DNA of 64,000 nt from Inquilinus ginsengisoli_B (lineage in GTDB: Bacteria > Pseudomonadota > Alphaproteobacteria > DSM-16000 > Inquilinaceae): the NCBI RefSeq assembly GCF_050434925.1, contig NZ_JBNDJK010000001.1:4960001-5024000 (forward strand), in the 5' to 3' direction. The notes beneath the pieces are model-generated. The model searched no databases. It saw only the letters and a list, made by a program, of their open reading frames with translations, and was not told the origin of the DNA. The translations under genes were made by a program, and so were the position numbers. Shown here one piece after another: positions 15,747 through 24,179 of the stretch. How positions within the stretch are numbered: position 1 is the stretch's first letter; each line of letters begins with the position of its first letter.

Positions 15747-16616
15747 TCACGCGGCAATGGCTTCGGGCCGGCCGACGGCGTTGTGGATCTGCTCGGCCAG
15801 CCGGACCACGGCCGGAGTCCGCGGCCGGGCGCCCCAGGCCAGCCCGATCTCCAGCGCCGGCAGGGGCGGCAGTCCGTCGCGCTCGCCCAGCACCCGCATC
15901 CCGGCGGGCAGGCTGCAGCCAACCACCACCGCCACGGCCAGCCCGGCCTGGACCACGGCCAGCAGGCCGACCAGGCTGGGGCTGGAATAGGCGATGCGGT
16001 AGGGGCGCTGCGTCACCGCCAGCGCCTGCAGCGTGACGTCGCGGGCGACGCAGCCGGGCTCGTAGAGGGCGACCGGCAGCGGCTGCTCCAGATGCGGGTC
16101 ATGGTCCGGCGACCCGAACCAGACCAGCGGCTCGCGCCGCAGCAGCTCACCGTCGCGGCCCGGACCGCGGGTGATCACCGCCAGGTCGACCTCGCCGGCC
16201 GCCAGGCGCCGGTCCAGGAAGGTGGTCTGCTCGCAGATCAGCTCGACCTCGACCTGCGGGTGGGTGGCGGCGAAGCGCGACAGGATCGGCGGCAGCAGCG
16301 AGTAGGCGTAGTCGTCGGGGATGCCGAGCTGGACCCGGCCACGCAGGTCGGGCTCGACCAGCGCCGCCCAGGCCTCCTCCTCCAGCCGCAGCATGCGCCG
16401 GGCATGGCCCAGCAGGCTCTCGCCGGCCGGGGTCAGTCGCACCTGCCGGCTGCTGCGGTCGAACAGCCGTTTGCCGACCGCCTCCTCCAGCCGCCGCACC
16501 TGCATGCTGACCGCCGATTGCGTGCGCCCGACCCGCGACGCGGCCAGGCTGAAGCTGCCGCCCTCGGCGATCGCCACCAGGGTGCGCAGCACGTCGAGAT
16601 CGAGCCGTCTGTCCAT
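15747..16616 (-). CDS. LysR-family transcriptional regulator (second LysR/EamA pair)
   Basis: 289 residues with an N-terminal winged HTH (GRTQSAVSMQVRRLEEAVG, about 27-45) and a LysR effector domain. It has the same subfamily look as the regulator at 47-907, including the C-terminal RDGLPPLP segment. It is divergent from the EamA gene at 16718. The start at 16616 is chosen over an in-frame ATG at 16652, which lies inside the probable operator. Confidence 0.9.
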   Translation of the reverse strand: MDRRLDLDVLRTLVAIAEGGSFSLAASRVGRTQSAVSMQVRRLEEAVGKRLFDRSSRQVRLTPAGESLLGHARRMLRLEEEAWAALVEPDLRGRVQLGIPDDYAYSLLPPILSRFAATHPQVEVELICEQTTFLDRRLAAGEVDLAVITRGPGRDGELLRREPLVWFGSPDHDPHLEQPLPVALYEPGCVARDVTLQALAVTQRPYRIAYSSPSLVGLLAVVQAGLAVAVVVGCSLPAGMRVLGERDGLPPLPALEIGLAWGARPRTPAVVRLAEQIHNAVGRPEAIAA

Positions 16617-16628
16617 GCCCTCAGAATA

Positions 16629-16668
16629 AATCAAATTGATGGATATCTTCAAATCTATTCGTTTGATT
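16629..16668. promoter_or_regulatory. Divergent promoter/LysR operator region
   Basis: An AT-rich 40-base stretch between the divergent starts has outer inverted repeats AATCAAA (16629-16635) and TTTGATT (16662-16668), with GATATC close to the centre. The base composition contrasts with the surrounding GC-rich DNA. This is the expected place for a LysR autoregulatory and activation site. Confidence 0.45.
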
Positions 16669-16717
16669 GAAGTTCGGCGCAGGCACAGCTTTCCTCCACC
16701 GAATTCAGGAGGCGACC

Positions 16718-17626
16718 ATGGACGGTGTCGAGGCGGCGGCGGAACGGCGGACGGGGATCCTGCAGCTCGCTATGGGCATGGCAGTGGTCGGCACCGTCGG
16801 CGTGTTCATGGAAGAATCCGGGCAGGGCCCGATCAACGCGGTGTTCTTCCGCTGCGTCTTCGGCGCGCTGGTGCTGCTGGCGTTCTGCGCCGCCCGCGGC
16901 TGGTTGGGCGGCCTGCGCCTGGCGCCGCGGCAATGGGTGCTGATCCTGTTCGGCGGCATCTGCATCGTGCTGAACTGGGTCGCGTTCTTCGCCGCGATCC
17001 GCCATACCTCGATCGCCTTCGCCACCATCGTCTACCACGTCCAGCCCTTCTGGGTGGTGCTGTCGGGGGCGGTGCTGTTCGGCGAGCGGATCAGCGGCCA
17101 GAAGCTGGGCTGGATCGCCATCGCCTTCGCCGGGCTGGCCCTGGCCACCGGCATCGGCTCCGCAGGGACGGAGCCGGGGCAGCTGCTGGGCGCCGGCCTG
17201 GCCGTGCTGGCCTCGCTGCTCTACACCGGCACCGTCTTGTCGACCAAGGCGCTGCGCGGGGTGCGGCCGCACCTGACCGCGATGATCCATGCCACCACCG
17301 GCATCGTCCTGCTGGCGCCCTTCGTCGGCGTCGCGGAGCTGCCGGCGACGCCCGGCCCCTGGGGCTGGCTGGCCGGGCTCGGCATCGTCCACACCGGCCT
17401 GGTCTATGTCCTGATGTATGCTGCCTATCCGAAGCTGCCGACCGCGGTGATCGCCGTGCTGGCCTTCGTCTACCCGGCCTCGGCGATCCTCAGCGACTGG
17501 CTGGTCTATGGCCATCAGCTCGGGCTGGGCCAAGCCGCCGGGATGGGGCTGATCGCGCTCTCCAGTCTGGCGGTGACCCTCGGCTGGCGGCTGTGGCCGG
17601 CGCGGCGGGTGGCAGCGGCCGGGTAG
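16718..17626 (+). CDS. EamA/DMT-family transporter
   Basis: 302 residues with about ten membrane segments and two EamA repeats (the first contains VVGTVGVFMEESGQGPINAVFFR, quoted in part). CAGGAGGCGACC gives a strong ribosome-binding site for 16718; the upstream in-frame start at 16667 is rejected. It is controlled, by inference, by the divergent LysR at 15747-16616. Confidence 0.88.
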   Translation: MDGVEAAAERRTGILQLAMGMAVVGTVGVFMEESGQGPINAVFFRCVFGALVLLAFCAARGWLGGLRLAPRQWVLILFGGICIVLNWVAFFAAIRHTSIAFATIVYHVQPFWVVLSGAVLFGERISGQKLGWIAIAFAGLALATGIGSAGTEPGQLLGAGLAVLASLLYTGTVLSTKALRGVRPHLTAMIHATTGIVLLAPFVGVAELPATPGPWGWLAGLGIVHTGLVYVLMYAAYPKLPTAVIAVLAFVYPASAILSDWLVYGHQLGLGQAAGMGLIALSSLAVTLGWRLWPARRVAAAG

Positions 17627-17685
17627 GGCGCGCTCCAGATCTTTCCAGCTTGACACCATCTCGGCCTATGTTCATGCTATGTTCC

Positions 17686-18024
17686 ATGGACAAAGCCAAG
17701 CCGATCACTGCCGACCCCGCTATCGCCTCGGACCCTGAGCTGGTCAGGCTCGGCCAGCGGATCCGCTCGCTCCAGGATCGCGCCGAACGCGCCCTGGCGG
17801 AAGCCGAGGCGCTGTCGAAGGAGCCCGACAGGCTGATGGAAACCTTCGACCGCTTCATGCAGCTGAACGAGGAGATCCTTGGCGCCATCGGTCAAGCGCA
17901 CGAACTGCAGCAGCAGCACCGGCGCCGGCGCAAGAAGCTCGAGGCCGAACGGGTCCGGCGGCTCGCCCTCGCCCGCTACGCATTTCTGGCGGCCGGCTCG
18001 CGAACGGCAGGCACCCGGCACTAG
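17686..18024 (+). CDS. Small coiled-coil protein of unknown function
   Basis: Not recognised. 112 residues, mostly helical and highly charged: heptad-like segments at about 20-50 and 68-95 (QQHRRRRKKLEAERVRR), with no signal peptide or membrane span. A consensus -35 box TTGACA is at 17650-17655, but no good -10 at 16-18 bases could be fixed. An in-frame ATG at 17668 is an alternative start. It stands between the EamA gene and the cupin gene on the same strand. Confidence 0.6.
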   Translation: MDKAKPITADPAIASDPELVRLGQRIRSLQDRAERALAEAEALSKEPDRLMETFDRFMQLNEEILGAIGQAHELQQQHRRRRKKLEAERVRRLALARYAFLAAGSRTAGTRH

Positions 18025-18060
18025 ACCGGCCTCTCTGCCGGGCACGTCAGGGAGGCCGCC

Positions 18061-18549
18061 ATGACCGACTCGCCATCCTCGATCAATGCCGAAGGCGTCT
18101 CCGAGCCGTTCCCCGTCGAGCGGGTGCCGTGGGAGGAATTCGAGCGCGGCAAGCTCGGCAGCCGGTTCCGGGTGCTCAGCAAGTTCGGCGGCGGCAGCCA
18201 TGTCGGCGTGGCCTATGAGGAGCTGCCGCCCGGCAAGCAGTCCAACCTGCTGCACTACCACCTGCTGGAGGAGGAGCATGTCTTCATCCTCGAGGGCGAG
18301 CTGACGGTCCGCCTCGGCGACCGCGCCTATCCGATGAAGCCGGGCGACTATGTCTGCTTCCCGGCGGGGCAGAAGGTCGGGCATTGCCTGATCAACCATA
18401 CCGACAAGCCCTGCCGCTACCTCCTGATCGGCGAGAACAACCCGCATGACGTTGCGGTCTTCCCGGAAACCGGCCGCGTCAGCGTGCGGTTGACCGGCGA
18501 GGGCTATCGCAAGTCGGCGGTGATGGATTATTGGGAAGGCACGGACTGA
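18061..18549 (+). CDS. Cupin-domain protein
   Basis: 162 residues. A single beta-barrel cupin (about 45-130) contains the metal-binding motif 1 (H-x-H-x(n)-E, in LHYHLLEEEHVFILEGE) and motif 2 (PAGQKVGHCLINHT). It could be a small dioxygenase, isomerase or sugar-binding protein; the substrate is unknown. It probably forms a run of co-directional genes with the DUF3303 protein and the metallo-beta-lactamase-fold protein downstream. Confidence 0.85.
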   Translation: MTDSPSSINAEGVSEPFPVERVPWEEFERGKLGSRFRVLSKFGGGSHVGVAYEELPPGKQSNLLHYHLLEEEHVFILEGELTVRLGDRAYPMKPGDYVCFPAGQKVGHCLINHTDKPCRYLLIGENNPHDVAVFPETGRVSVRLTGEGYRKSAVMDYWEGTD

Positions 18550-18585
18550 ATCCGCGAGCGCCGGGCAACGGCGGGAGGTCGGGCT

Positions 18586-18888
18586 GTGCTGTTCATGATC
18601 ATCGAGCGTTTCGCCAACCGCGATCCGGTAGCGGCCTATCGCCATCTGCGCGATGCCGGGCGCGGCCTGCCCGAGGGGCTCAAATATGTCGACAGCTGGG
18701 TCGAGTCGAACTGCGACCGCTGCTTCCAGCTGATGGAATGCGACGACCTCGCCTTGCTGCAGCAATGGATCCTGCACTGGCGCGGCACCGGGGTCAGCTT
18801 CGAGATCGTGCCGGTGCTGCGCAGCGCCGAGACCCGTGCCGTGGTGGCGCCGCTGCTCGACCCGCCGGCCACCGGCCCGATCTCCTGA
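18586..18888 (+). CDS. DUF3303-like small protein
   Basis: 100 residues with a GTG start (18586) after GGGAGG; an ATG at 18595 is an alternative. The sequence MLFMIIERFANRD...GLKYVDSWVE...CFQLMECDD matches the small alpha/beta ferredoxin-like DUF3303 pattern. Function unknown. It lies between the cupin gene and the metallo-beta-lactamase-fold gene. Confidence 0.75.
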   Translation: MLFMIIERFANRDPVAAYRHLRDAGRGLPEGLKYVDSWVESNCDRCFQLMECDDLALLQQWILHWRGTGVSFEIVPVLRSAETRAVVAPLLDPPATGPIS

Positions 18889-18898
18889 AAGAAGCCCC

Positions 18899-19696
18899 AT
18901 GACCGGATTGCCCGTGGCCGCCGAATGGTTCCGCAAGCGCGACCTGGGCGGTGGCCTGACGCTGATCGACGAGCCGCACACCGACGTGCTGATGCGCGCC
19001 AACATCTGGCATCTGCGTGGCCGCGACCGCGACCTGCTGGTCGATGGCGGCCTCGGCGTGGCGCCGCTGCGGCCGGCCTTCCCCGAGCTGTTCGCGGGCC
19101 GCGAGACGATCGCCTTCGCCACCCACACCCATGCCGACCATATCGGCGCGATCCACGAGTTCGAGCAGCGCTGGGTGCATCCGCTGGAAGCCGAGTCGCT
19201 CGCCCGGCCGCGGCCCGGCACGCTGATCTCCGACCAGATCCCGGCTGAGGCGCGGCAGCGCTTCCTGGACGCGGGCTACCCGCCGCTCGGGCCGGCCCTG
19301 GTCACCGCCGTGCCGCATGCCGGCTACGATCTACGCGGCTACGCCCTGCGGGGCGCCGAGCCGACCCGGCGGATCGAGGCGGGGGAGGTGGTGGATCTCG
19401 GCGACCGGCAGTTCCGGGTGCTGCATGTGCCCGGCCATTCGCCCGGCAGCATCGCCCTGTTCGAGGACGCCACCGGCACCTTGTTCGCCGGCGACGTGAT
19501 CTATGACGGCCCGTTGCTGTATCGCGGCCCGGGCATGGACATCGGCGACTATGTCCGCTCCTTCGCCCTGCTGCGGTCACTGCCGCTGACAGTGGTCCAT
19601 GCCGGCCATGACGACAGCTTCGGCAAGGCCCGGCTGGACGCCATCATCGACGCCTATCTCGCCCGCTGGCGGGCCGAGGGGCTGATCGAGGGCTGA
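18899..19696 (+). CDS. Metallo-beta-lactamase-fold hydrolase
   Basis: 265 residues. The HxHxDH metal-binding motif is at residues 75-81 (THTHADH). Later ligands are suggested by VPGHSPGSIAL, FAGDVIYDG and VHAGHDDSF. It is a general MBL-fold hydrolase (glyoxalase II-like, lactonase or similar), with no signal peptide, so cytosolic. It starts 10 bases after the DUF3303 gene, consistent with one transcript. Confidence 0.88.
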   Translation: MTGLPVAAEWFRKRDLGGGLTLIDEPHTDVLMRANIWHLRGRDRDLLVDGGLGVAPLRPAFPELFAGRETIAFATHTHADHIGAIHEFEQRWVHPLEAESLARPRPGTLISDQIPAEARQRFLDAGYPPLGPALVTAVPHAGYDLRGYALRGAEPTRRIEAGEVVDLGDRQFRVLHVPGHSPGSIALFEDATGTLFAGDVIYDGPLLYRGPGMDIGDYVRSFALLRSLPLTVVHAGHDDSFGKARLDAIIDAYLARWRAEGLIEG

Positions 19697-19749
19697 CCGG
19701 AACGGCCCGCCGCCATCCCTCGTTTGCCCGAGGAACAAGCGAGGGATGC

Positions 19750-19878
19750 ATGGCGGACAAGTGGGCACGTCAGCGCGACATCATCCGGCGCAGTCTGGCC
19801 CGGCGGCTGCTCTTCCTCGCCGGGCTGGTCGTCCTGGCCCTCGTCATCGTGCTGGTGCGGTTCGGGGCCTGGTCCTGA
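19750..19878 (+). CDS. Small single-span membrane protein (42 aa)
   Basis: A 42-residue reading frame. The first 18 residues are basic (MADKWARQRDIIRRSLARR), followed by a single hydrophobic helix (about 20-37, LLFLAGLVVLALVIVLV) and a short FGAWS end. GCGAGGG upstream could serve as ribosome-binding site. It ends 7 bases before the convergent multicopper oxidase stop. No family recognised; the strong positive-inside single-span pattern argues for a real gene. Confidence 0.5.
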   Translation: MADKWARQRDIIRRSLARRLLFLAGLVVLALVIVLVRFGAWS

Positions 19879-19885
19879 CGGCTGC

Positions 19886-21379
19886 TTAGACCCCCTCATA
19901 CTCCACCGTCGTCATCATGCCGCTCTCCATGTGATAGAGGTGGTGGCAGTGGAAGGCCCAGCGGCCGGGATTGTCGGCGTCGAAGGCGACGGTCACGGTC
20001 TTGCCCGGCGGCACCAGCACCGTGTCGCGCCGGGCGCCGGACATGGCCTTGCCGTCGATTGCCACCACCTGGAAATGATGGCCGTGCAGATGCATCGGAT
20101 GGGCCATCATCGACGGATTGGTCATCGCGATCGCCACCCGCTCGCCGTGCCGCACCATCACCGGCGTGTCCTGGCCGTGCACCTTGCCGTTCAGGGTCCA
20201 GACATAGCTCGCCATGTCGCCGGCCAGCACCACCGGGATGGTCCGGTCGACCGCGCGCTCGGCCAGCGGCTCCGTGGCTTTCAACCGCGCCTCCAGGGCC
20301 AGGTCCAGCGGCGACGACTTGTCCTCGCCGAGATCGGCGATGCGGGCGACCGCGGCATCAGGGGCGGCCAGCACCAGGCCGGTGCGCTGCCGGTCGCCCT
20401 CGCGCAGCGCCAGCACCGGCAGCGCCCGGCCGGCCGGGACGGTCAGGCGGATGTCCAGCCGCTGCGCGATCGCGATCGGGAAGCGCCGGCCGGTCACCGG
20501 CGCCACCGGCATGCCGTCGACCGCGACCAGCGTGCCCTCGGCCGGACCGAGATCGATGTGGAAGTTGGTGGCCGCGGCGCCGTTGATGATGCGCAGCCGC
20601 ACCCGGCCGCCGCGCTCCACCCGCACCACCTCGGGGTCCGCCAGGGTGCGGTCATTGGCCAGATAGGCGTCGTATGCGACGTCGTTCAGGTCCATCGCCA
20701 TGCCGCCCGGCATCGCCATGCCCGGCATGTGGTGCTGCATCCCCGGCATCGGCTTCGCGCTGCTCATCGGCATCGAGCCCTTGGCATGGCCGCTATGGTC
20801 CATCCCGACCATGCCCTGGTCGGCCGGCGCCGCGCCGTGGCCCTGGCCGCCGCGCAGCCCGGCCATGATCTCGGCCGGGTCGCGGAAAGTGAAATCGTGC
20901 AGCATCAGCACCACCTCCTGCTCGTCCAGCCCGGCTTCGGCCGGGTCGGCGACGATCAGCGGCGCCGCCAGCAGGCCCTGCTCCTGCAGCCCGAGATGGG
21001 AGTGCATCCAGTTTGTGCCCGGACGCGCCAGCGGGAAGTCGTAGTCGATGGTGGCACCGGCCGGCAGCGGATCCTGGGTCACGCCCGGCACCCCGTCCTG
21101 GCGCCAGGGCGGGGTCAGCCCATGCCAATGCAGCAGCGACGGCTCCTGCAGCGCATTGGTCAGCCGCACCCGGAAATCCTCGCCGGCGACGGCGCGCAGG
21201 CCCGGCCGGGTGATGCCGAATACCGTCGCGGCCCGGCCGCCGATTTCAAGGCTGCGGGTGGCGATGGTCAGCTCGGCCGGGGCGGCGGCGCGGGCGAGCC
21301 GGGGCAGGGCGCCGGCCAGCACGGCCCCAAGGGCGGTTGTCGCGGCGGCACCGGACAGGAAGCGGCGGCGAGTGATCAC
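19886..21379 (-). CDS. Tat-exported multicopper oxidase (CopA-like)
   Basis: 497 residues with a GTG start at 21379, preceded by GAGG. A twin-arginine signal (ITRRRFLSG) begins the protein. Copper ligands are in the expected order: HWHG 84-87, HSH 126-128, HPMHLHG 427-433 and HCHHLYHMESGM from 477 (type 1/type 3 centre with axial Met). A Met/His-rich insert spans about 190-230, typical of copper-resistance oxidases that bind or oxidise Cu(I). A periplasmic copper detoxification role is inferred. The divergent neighbour is an I78 inhibitor lipoprotein, not copB. Confidence 0.9.
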   Translation of the reverse strand: MITRRRFLSGAAATTALGAVLAGALPRLARAAAPAELTIATRSLEIGGRAATVFGITRPGLRAVAGEDFRVRLTNALQEPSLLHWHGLTPPWRQDGVPGVTQDPLPAGATIDYDFPLARPGTNWMHSHLGLQEQGLLAAPLIVADPAEAGLDEQEVVLMLHDFTFRDPAEIMAGLRGGQGHGAAPADQGMVGMDHSGHAKGSMPMSSAKPMPGMQHHMPGMAMPGGMAMDLNDVAYDAYLANDRTLADPEVVRVERGGRVRLRIINGAAATNFHIDLGPAEGTLVAVDGMPVAPVTGRRFPIAIAQRLDIRLTVPAGRALPVLALREGDRQRTGLVLAAPDAAVARIADLGEDKSSPLDLALEARLKATEPLAERAVDRTIPVVLAGDMASYVWTLNGKVHGQDTPVMVRHGERVAIAMTNPSMMAHPMHLHGHHFQVVAIDGKAMSGARRDTVLVPPGKTVTVAFDADNPGRWAFHCHHLYHMESGMMTTVEYEGV

Positions 21380-21508
21380 GATCGAATCCTCGATTGGCGG
21401 AGTCGATCGCAGCCTGAAGCTTCCCCCTGCCGGAAGGTAAACCGCGTCACGACGTCGCCTTTTTTGTCGGCGATCAGGGAGCGAGCACCGACACCCATGG
21501 AGCATGCC

Positions 21509-21796
21509 ATGAGCACCGAATCCTCTCGCCGCCATCTCCTCGGCCTCGCCGTGGCCGGTGCCGCCGGCGGCCTCGCCGCCGCCTGCGCCCGCAGCCAGGC
21601 CGCTGCGCCGGGCGCCGCCGGGCCGGGCACTGCCGAGCCGCAGCCCGCCGTCTCCCAGGCCGAGCTCGACAAGCTGAAAGGGCTGGCCCTGCGGGTGGTT
21701 CGACCGGGCGAGGCCGTGACCATGGATTTCCGCGCCGACCGTTTGACCGTCGAGGTCGACGGCAGCGGCCAGATCCTGCGGGCCTCGATCGGCTAG
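21509..21796 (+). CDS. I78-family peptidase inhibitor lipoprotein
   Basis: 95 residues. Arg-Arg and a hydrophobic helix (RRHLLGLAVAGAAGG) lead to a lipobox LAAAC (Cys at residue 26). The C-terminal RVVRPGEAVTMDFRADRLTVEVD matches, in part, the I78 inhibitor signature. The usual final Cys is absent, as the protein ends RASIG. GGAG at 21499-21502 favours this start over the ATG at 21497. It is divergent from the multicopper oxidase and probably protects envelope proteins from serine proteases. Confidence 0.75.
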   Translation: MSTESSRRHLLGLAVAGAAGGLAAACARSQAAAPGAAGPGTAEPQPAVSQAELDKLKGLALRVVRPGEAVTMDFRADRLTVEVDGSGQILRASIG

Positions 21797-22413
21797 GAGG
21801 CGCGATTCCGCTCGTAATGCCGGCGCGCCTTGTGCCGATTGCCGCAATCGGCCATCGAGCACCAGCGCCGGCTGCGGTTGCGCGAGGTGTCGAGGAACAC
21901 CCAGGCGCAGTCGGGGTCGGAGCAGCTGCCGACCCGCCCGGCCCGGCCGGAGACCAGCAACTCGGCCGCATCCCACACCACCGGCCACAACGGCTGCTCC
22001 AGCAGGTCGGTCTCGGTCATGGCCCAGGCGAAGCCGGCCTTCGTGGCCGCCAGGCCGGTCCGGGTCGGGGCCCGGGCCAGCACGGCGTTCAGCACCGCGA
22101 GATCGTCGGCCGAGGCCGCTTCCGGCTCGGTCAGGATCCGGCCCAGCGCCGCGCGCAGGCGCAGCGCCGTGGCCAGCACCGCGGCGGCGGCCTCGGGCCG
22201 TTGCGCCGCCTCCTGCACCAGTTGCCTGGCTCCGGCCCGGTCGACGATGCCGAGATGGCCGGCCCAGAGCGCCAGCTCGCCATAGCCGGTCAGCCGCTCG
22301 CCGCGCTGCGGGACGTCGCCGCGCCACGCCTCGGTGTTGATGAAGTCGAGGCTGAGCGAGCCGCCGATCCGCTTCGGCGGCCGCACCGCATAGGAGGGGG
22401 CCTGGGTCTGCAT
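21793..22413 (-). CDS. CGNR zinc-finger/ABATE-domain regulator
   Basis: 206 residues. The N-terminal ABATE domain (about 10-150, starting GGSLSLDFINTE) is followed by a C-terminal CGNR zinc finger (C-x4-C...WCSMADCGNR-H-K, about 165-200). These proteins are putative DNA-binding stress regulators, mostly uncharacterised. The stop overlaps the convergent I78 gene by 4 bases. Confidence 0.88.
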   Translation of the reverse strand: MQTQAPSYAVRPPKRIGGSLSLDFINTEAWRGDVPQRGERLTGYGELALWAGHLGIVDRAGARQLVQEAAQRPEAAAAVLATALRLRAALGRILTEPEAASADDLAVLNAVLARAPTRTGLAATKAGFAWAMTETDLLEQPLWPVVWDAAELLVSGRAGRVGSCSDPDCAWVFLDTSRNRSRRWCSMADCGNRHKARRHYERNRAS

Positions 22414-22488
22414 CGCCTTACCATCCTACCGTTGACTTGGCCGGGGCAAGCCCGGCATCGTCGGGTCAACCGGTTCAGGGGTTAGAAT

Positions 22489-23091
22489 ATGCCGCCAGGG
22501 GACCGCGACGGAACGCTGGAGTGCCGGCCGGTGGCGCCGGAGCGGCTCGGCGATGTCGAGACCGTGTTCGCCGGTTGCGCCGACGCCGGCCGCTGCTGGT
22601 GCGCCTTCTGGCGGCGGGAGCGCCGAGACTACAACGCCGGTACCCGGGACGGCAGCAATCGCGCCCTGTTCCGCGACTTGGTCGAGGCGGGCGAGACGCT
22701 GGGGTTGCTCGGCTATCGCGACGGCGCTCCGGTCGCCTGGTGCGGCGTCGCCCCGCGGGCGGAGCAGCCGCGCCTCTCCCGGTCGCGCAACCTGGCGCCG
22801 GTCGACGATGCGCCAGTCTGGTCGATCACCTGCTTCGTGACCACCAAGGCGCATCGTCGCACCGGCCTGCTGCGGCCGCTGGTGACTGCGGCGGCGCGGC
22901 TGGCCCGGTCGCGCGGCGCCCCGGCGCTCGAGGCCTATCCGATCGATGCCGCCCGGCCGCTGGGATCGGGCGAGATCTACACCGGCGTGCTGCGGCCCTT
23001 CCTCGACCTCGGCTTCCGCGAGGTGGCGCGGCGCAGCCCGACCCGCCCGATCGTCCGCCTCGATCTCACCAGGGGAAAGGATCCGATATGA
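22489..23091 (+). CDS. GNAT-family N-acetyltransferase
   Basis: 200 residues. A GNAT core is suggested by WSITCFVTTKAHRRTGLLRPLVTAAARLARSRG, quoted in part (beta4-alpha3 region, about 118-145), and by a late strand with GFREVARRSPTRPIVR. A Cys/Trp-rich start (CADAGRCWCAFWRRE) is typical of one DUF-like GNAT subgroup. It overlaps the next gene by 4 bases (ATGA). Confidence 0.8.
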   Translation: MPPGDRDGTLECRPVAPERLGDVETVFAGCADAGRCWCAFWRRERRDYNAGTRDGSNRALFRDLVEAGETLGLLGYRDGAPVAWCGVAPRAEQPRLSRSRNLAPVDDAPVWSITCFVTTKAHRRTGLLRPLVTAAARLARSRGAPALEAYPIDAARPLGSGEIYTGVLRPFLDLGFREVARRSPTRPIVRLDLTRGKDPI

Positions 23092-23402
23092 TCGCACGGA
23101 TGTGGCGCGGCCCGGTGCCGAAGGCGAAGAAGGAATCCTATGTTGCCTATCTCCGGGAGACCGGCCTCGGCGACTACACCAGGACCCCGGGCAACCGCGG
23201 CGTCTGGCTGCTGTGCCAGGACAAGGGCGAGGAGGTGGAGTTCCTGACCCTCACGCTCTGGGAGTCGGTGGACGCGATCAAGGCCTTCGCCGGCGAGGAA
23301 TACGGCCGCGCCCGCTACTATGCGCGTGACCGGGACTTCCTGACCCGCTTCGACCCGGAGGTCGAGCATTTCGAAGTGATCGACGTCGTGGAGCCGCGAT
23401 AG
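23088..23402 (+). CDS. ABM-like (dimeric alpha/beta-barrel) small protein
   Basis: 104 residues. MIARMWRGPVPKAKKESYVAYL followed by FLTLTLWESVDAIKAFAGEEY (both quoted in part) is typical of antibiotic-biosynthesis-monooxygenase-like ferredoxin folds. It has no signal peptide. It is translationally coupled to the upstream acetyltransferase. The enzymatic role is unknown. Confidence 0.8.
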   Translation: MIARMWRGPVPKAKKESYVAYLRETGLGDYTRTPGNRGVWLLCQDKGEEVEFLTLTLWESVDAIKAFAGEEYGRARYYARDRDFLTRFDPEVEHFEVIDVVEPR

Positions 23403-23457
23403 GCTGAGAGCCGACGCGCACCAAGACGAGATCGCCACATTCGGCCGGAGGCCTGCT

Positions 23458-23718
23458 TTGCTGACGATCGTGAACATCTTCACCATCTCGGGCCGGGGGA
23501 CGGCGGTCTCGATCGAGGGCTACACCGGCCTTCCAATCAGGAAGACCCTCACGGCAAGGGTCCACAGACCCGACGGCTCGGTGCTGGAGGCGAGAGCATC
23601 TAAGGAATATGCGCTCCGTCGCGACGGAGAGAGGACTTGGGAGGATGAGTGTTTTCTCCTGTACGACGTCGACAAGACCGACGTCCCCGAAGGCAGCACG
23701 CTCGATGTGACGGAGTGA
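23458..23718 (+). CDS. Hypothetical protein (86 aa)
   Basis: Not recognised. 86 residues with a TTG start at 23458 placed 7 bases after CGGAGG; a GTG at 23470 is an alternative. Predicted mainly beta, with ISGRGTAVSIEGYTG and ECFLLYDVDKTDV segments, and no signal peptide or membrane span. Spacing to neighbours (55 and 49 bases) fits an independent small gene in the same direction. Confidence 0.5.
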   Translation: MLTIVNIFTISGRGTAVSIEGYTGLPIRKTLTARVHRPDGSVLEARASKEYALRRDGERTWEDECFLLYDVDKTDVPEGSTLDVTE

Positions 23719-23767
23719 AGGCCATCTGCAGACACCGGATCGGGACCAACACGAAGGGGAGAACGCC

Positions 23768-24172
23768 ATGCAGTTCCATCAGGGCCGCCTGATCGACCAC
23801 GTCCATCTGGTGGTAAGCGATCTGGCGGCGAGCAAGCGCTTCTACGTCGCGGTGCTGGCCTCGGTCGGCCGTTCCATCACCCATGAAGGCCCGGATTTCT
23901 TCGCCTCGGACGAGCTGTTCGTCAGCCAGGGCGACGCCCTCAGCCATGTCCACCTGGCGTTCCAGACGGCGGACCGCGACACCGTCCACCGCTTCCACGC
24001 CGCGGCGCTCAAGGCCGGCGGGCGGGACAATGGCGGGCCGGGCGAGCGGCACTACCATCCCGGCTACTACGGCGCCTTCGCGCTCGACCCGGACGGCAAC
24101 AACATCGAGGCTGTGCACCACGGCCCTGCAACGCGCTCGGCCGAGTCCGTCGTCATCACAGCGGAAGGCTGA
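23768..24172 (+). CDS. VOC-family protein (glyoxalase/bleomycin-resistance fold)
   Basis: 134 residues: two beta-alpha-beta-beta-beta modules of the vicinal oxygen chelate fold. Likely metal ligands are His in IDHVHLVVSDL, His in SHVHLAFQT and Glu in DGNNIEAVHHG. The YYGAFALDPDGNNIE ending is characteristic. It is a lyase, dioxygenase or resistance protein; substrate unknown. It is followed 7 bases later by a GNAT gene. Confidence 0.87.
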   Translation: MQFHQGRLIDHVHLVVSDLAASKRFYVAVLASVGRSITHEGPDFFASDELFVSQGDALSHVHLAFQTADRDTVHRFHAAALKAGGRDNGGPGERHYHPGYYGAFALDPDGNNIEAVHHGPATRSAESVVITAEG

Positions 24173-24179
24173 CCTCGAC

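Noticed and set aside
17650..17683. Sigma70 promoter from TTGACA at 17650
   Set aside because: The -35 is consensus but candidate -10 boxes lie at 11, 19 or 22 bases, none at 16-18; not listed as a promoter.
19724..21796. 690-codon plus-strand frame covering the multicopper oxidase locus
   Set aside because: Only its last 95 codons are real (I78 lipoprotein). The rest is antisense to the copper oxidase, whose ligands are all in place.
21380..22327. Upstream extension of the multicopper oxidase frame
   Set aside because: The extension overlaps the I78 and CGNR genes. The Tat signal and a ribosome-binding site place the start at the GTG at 21379.
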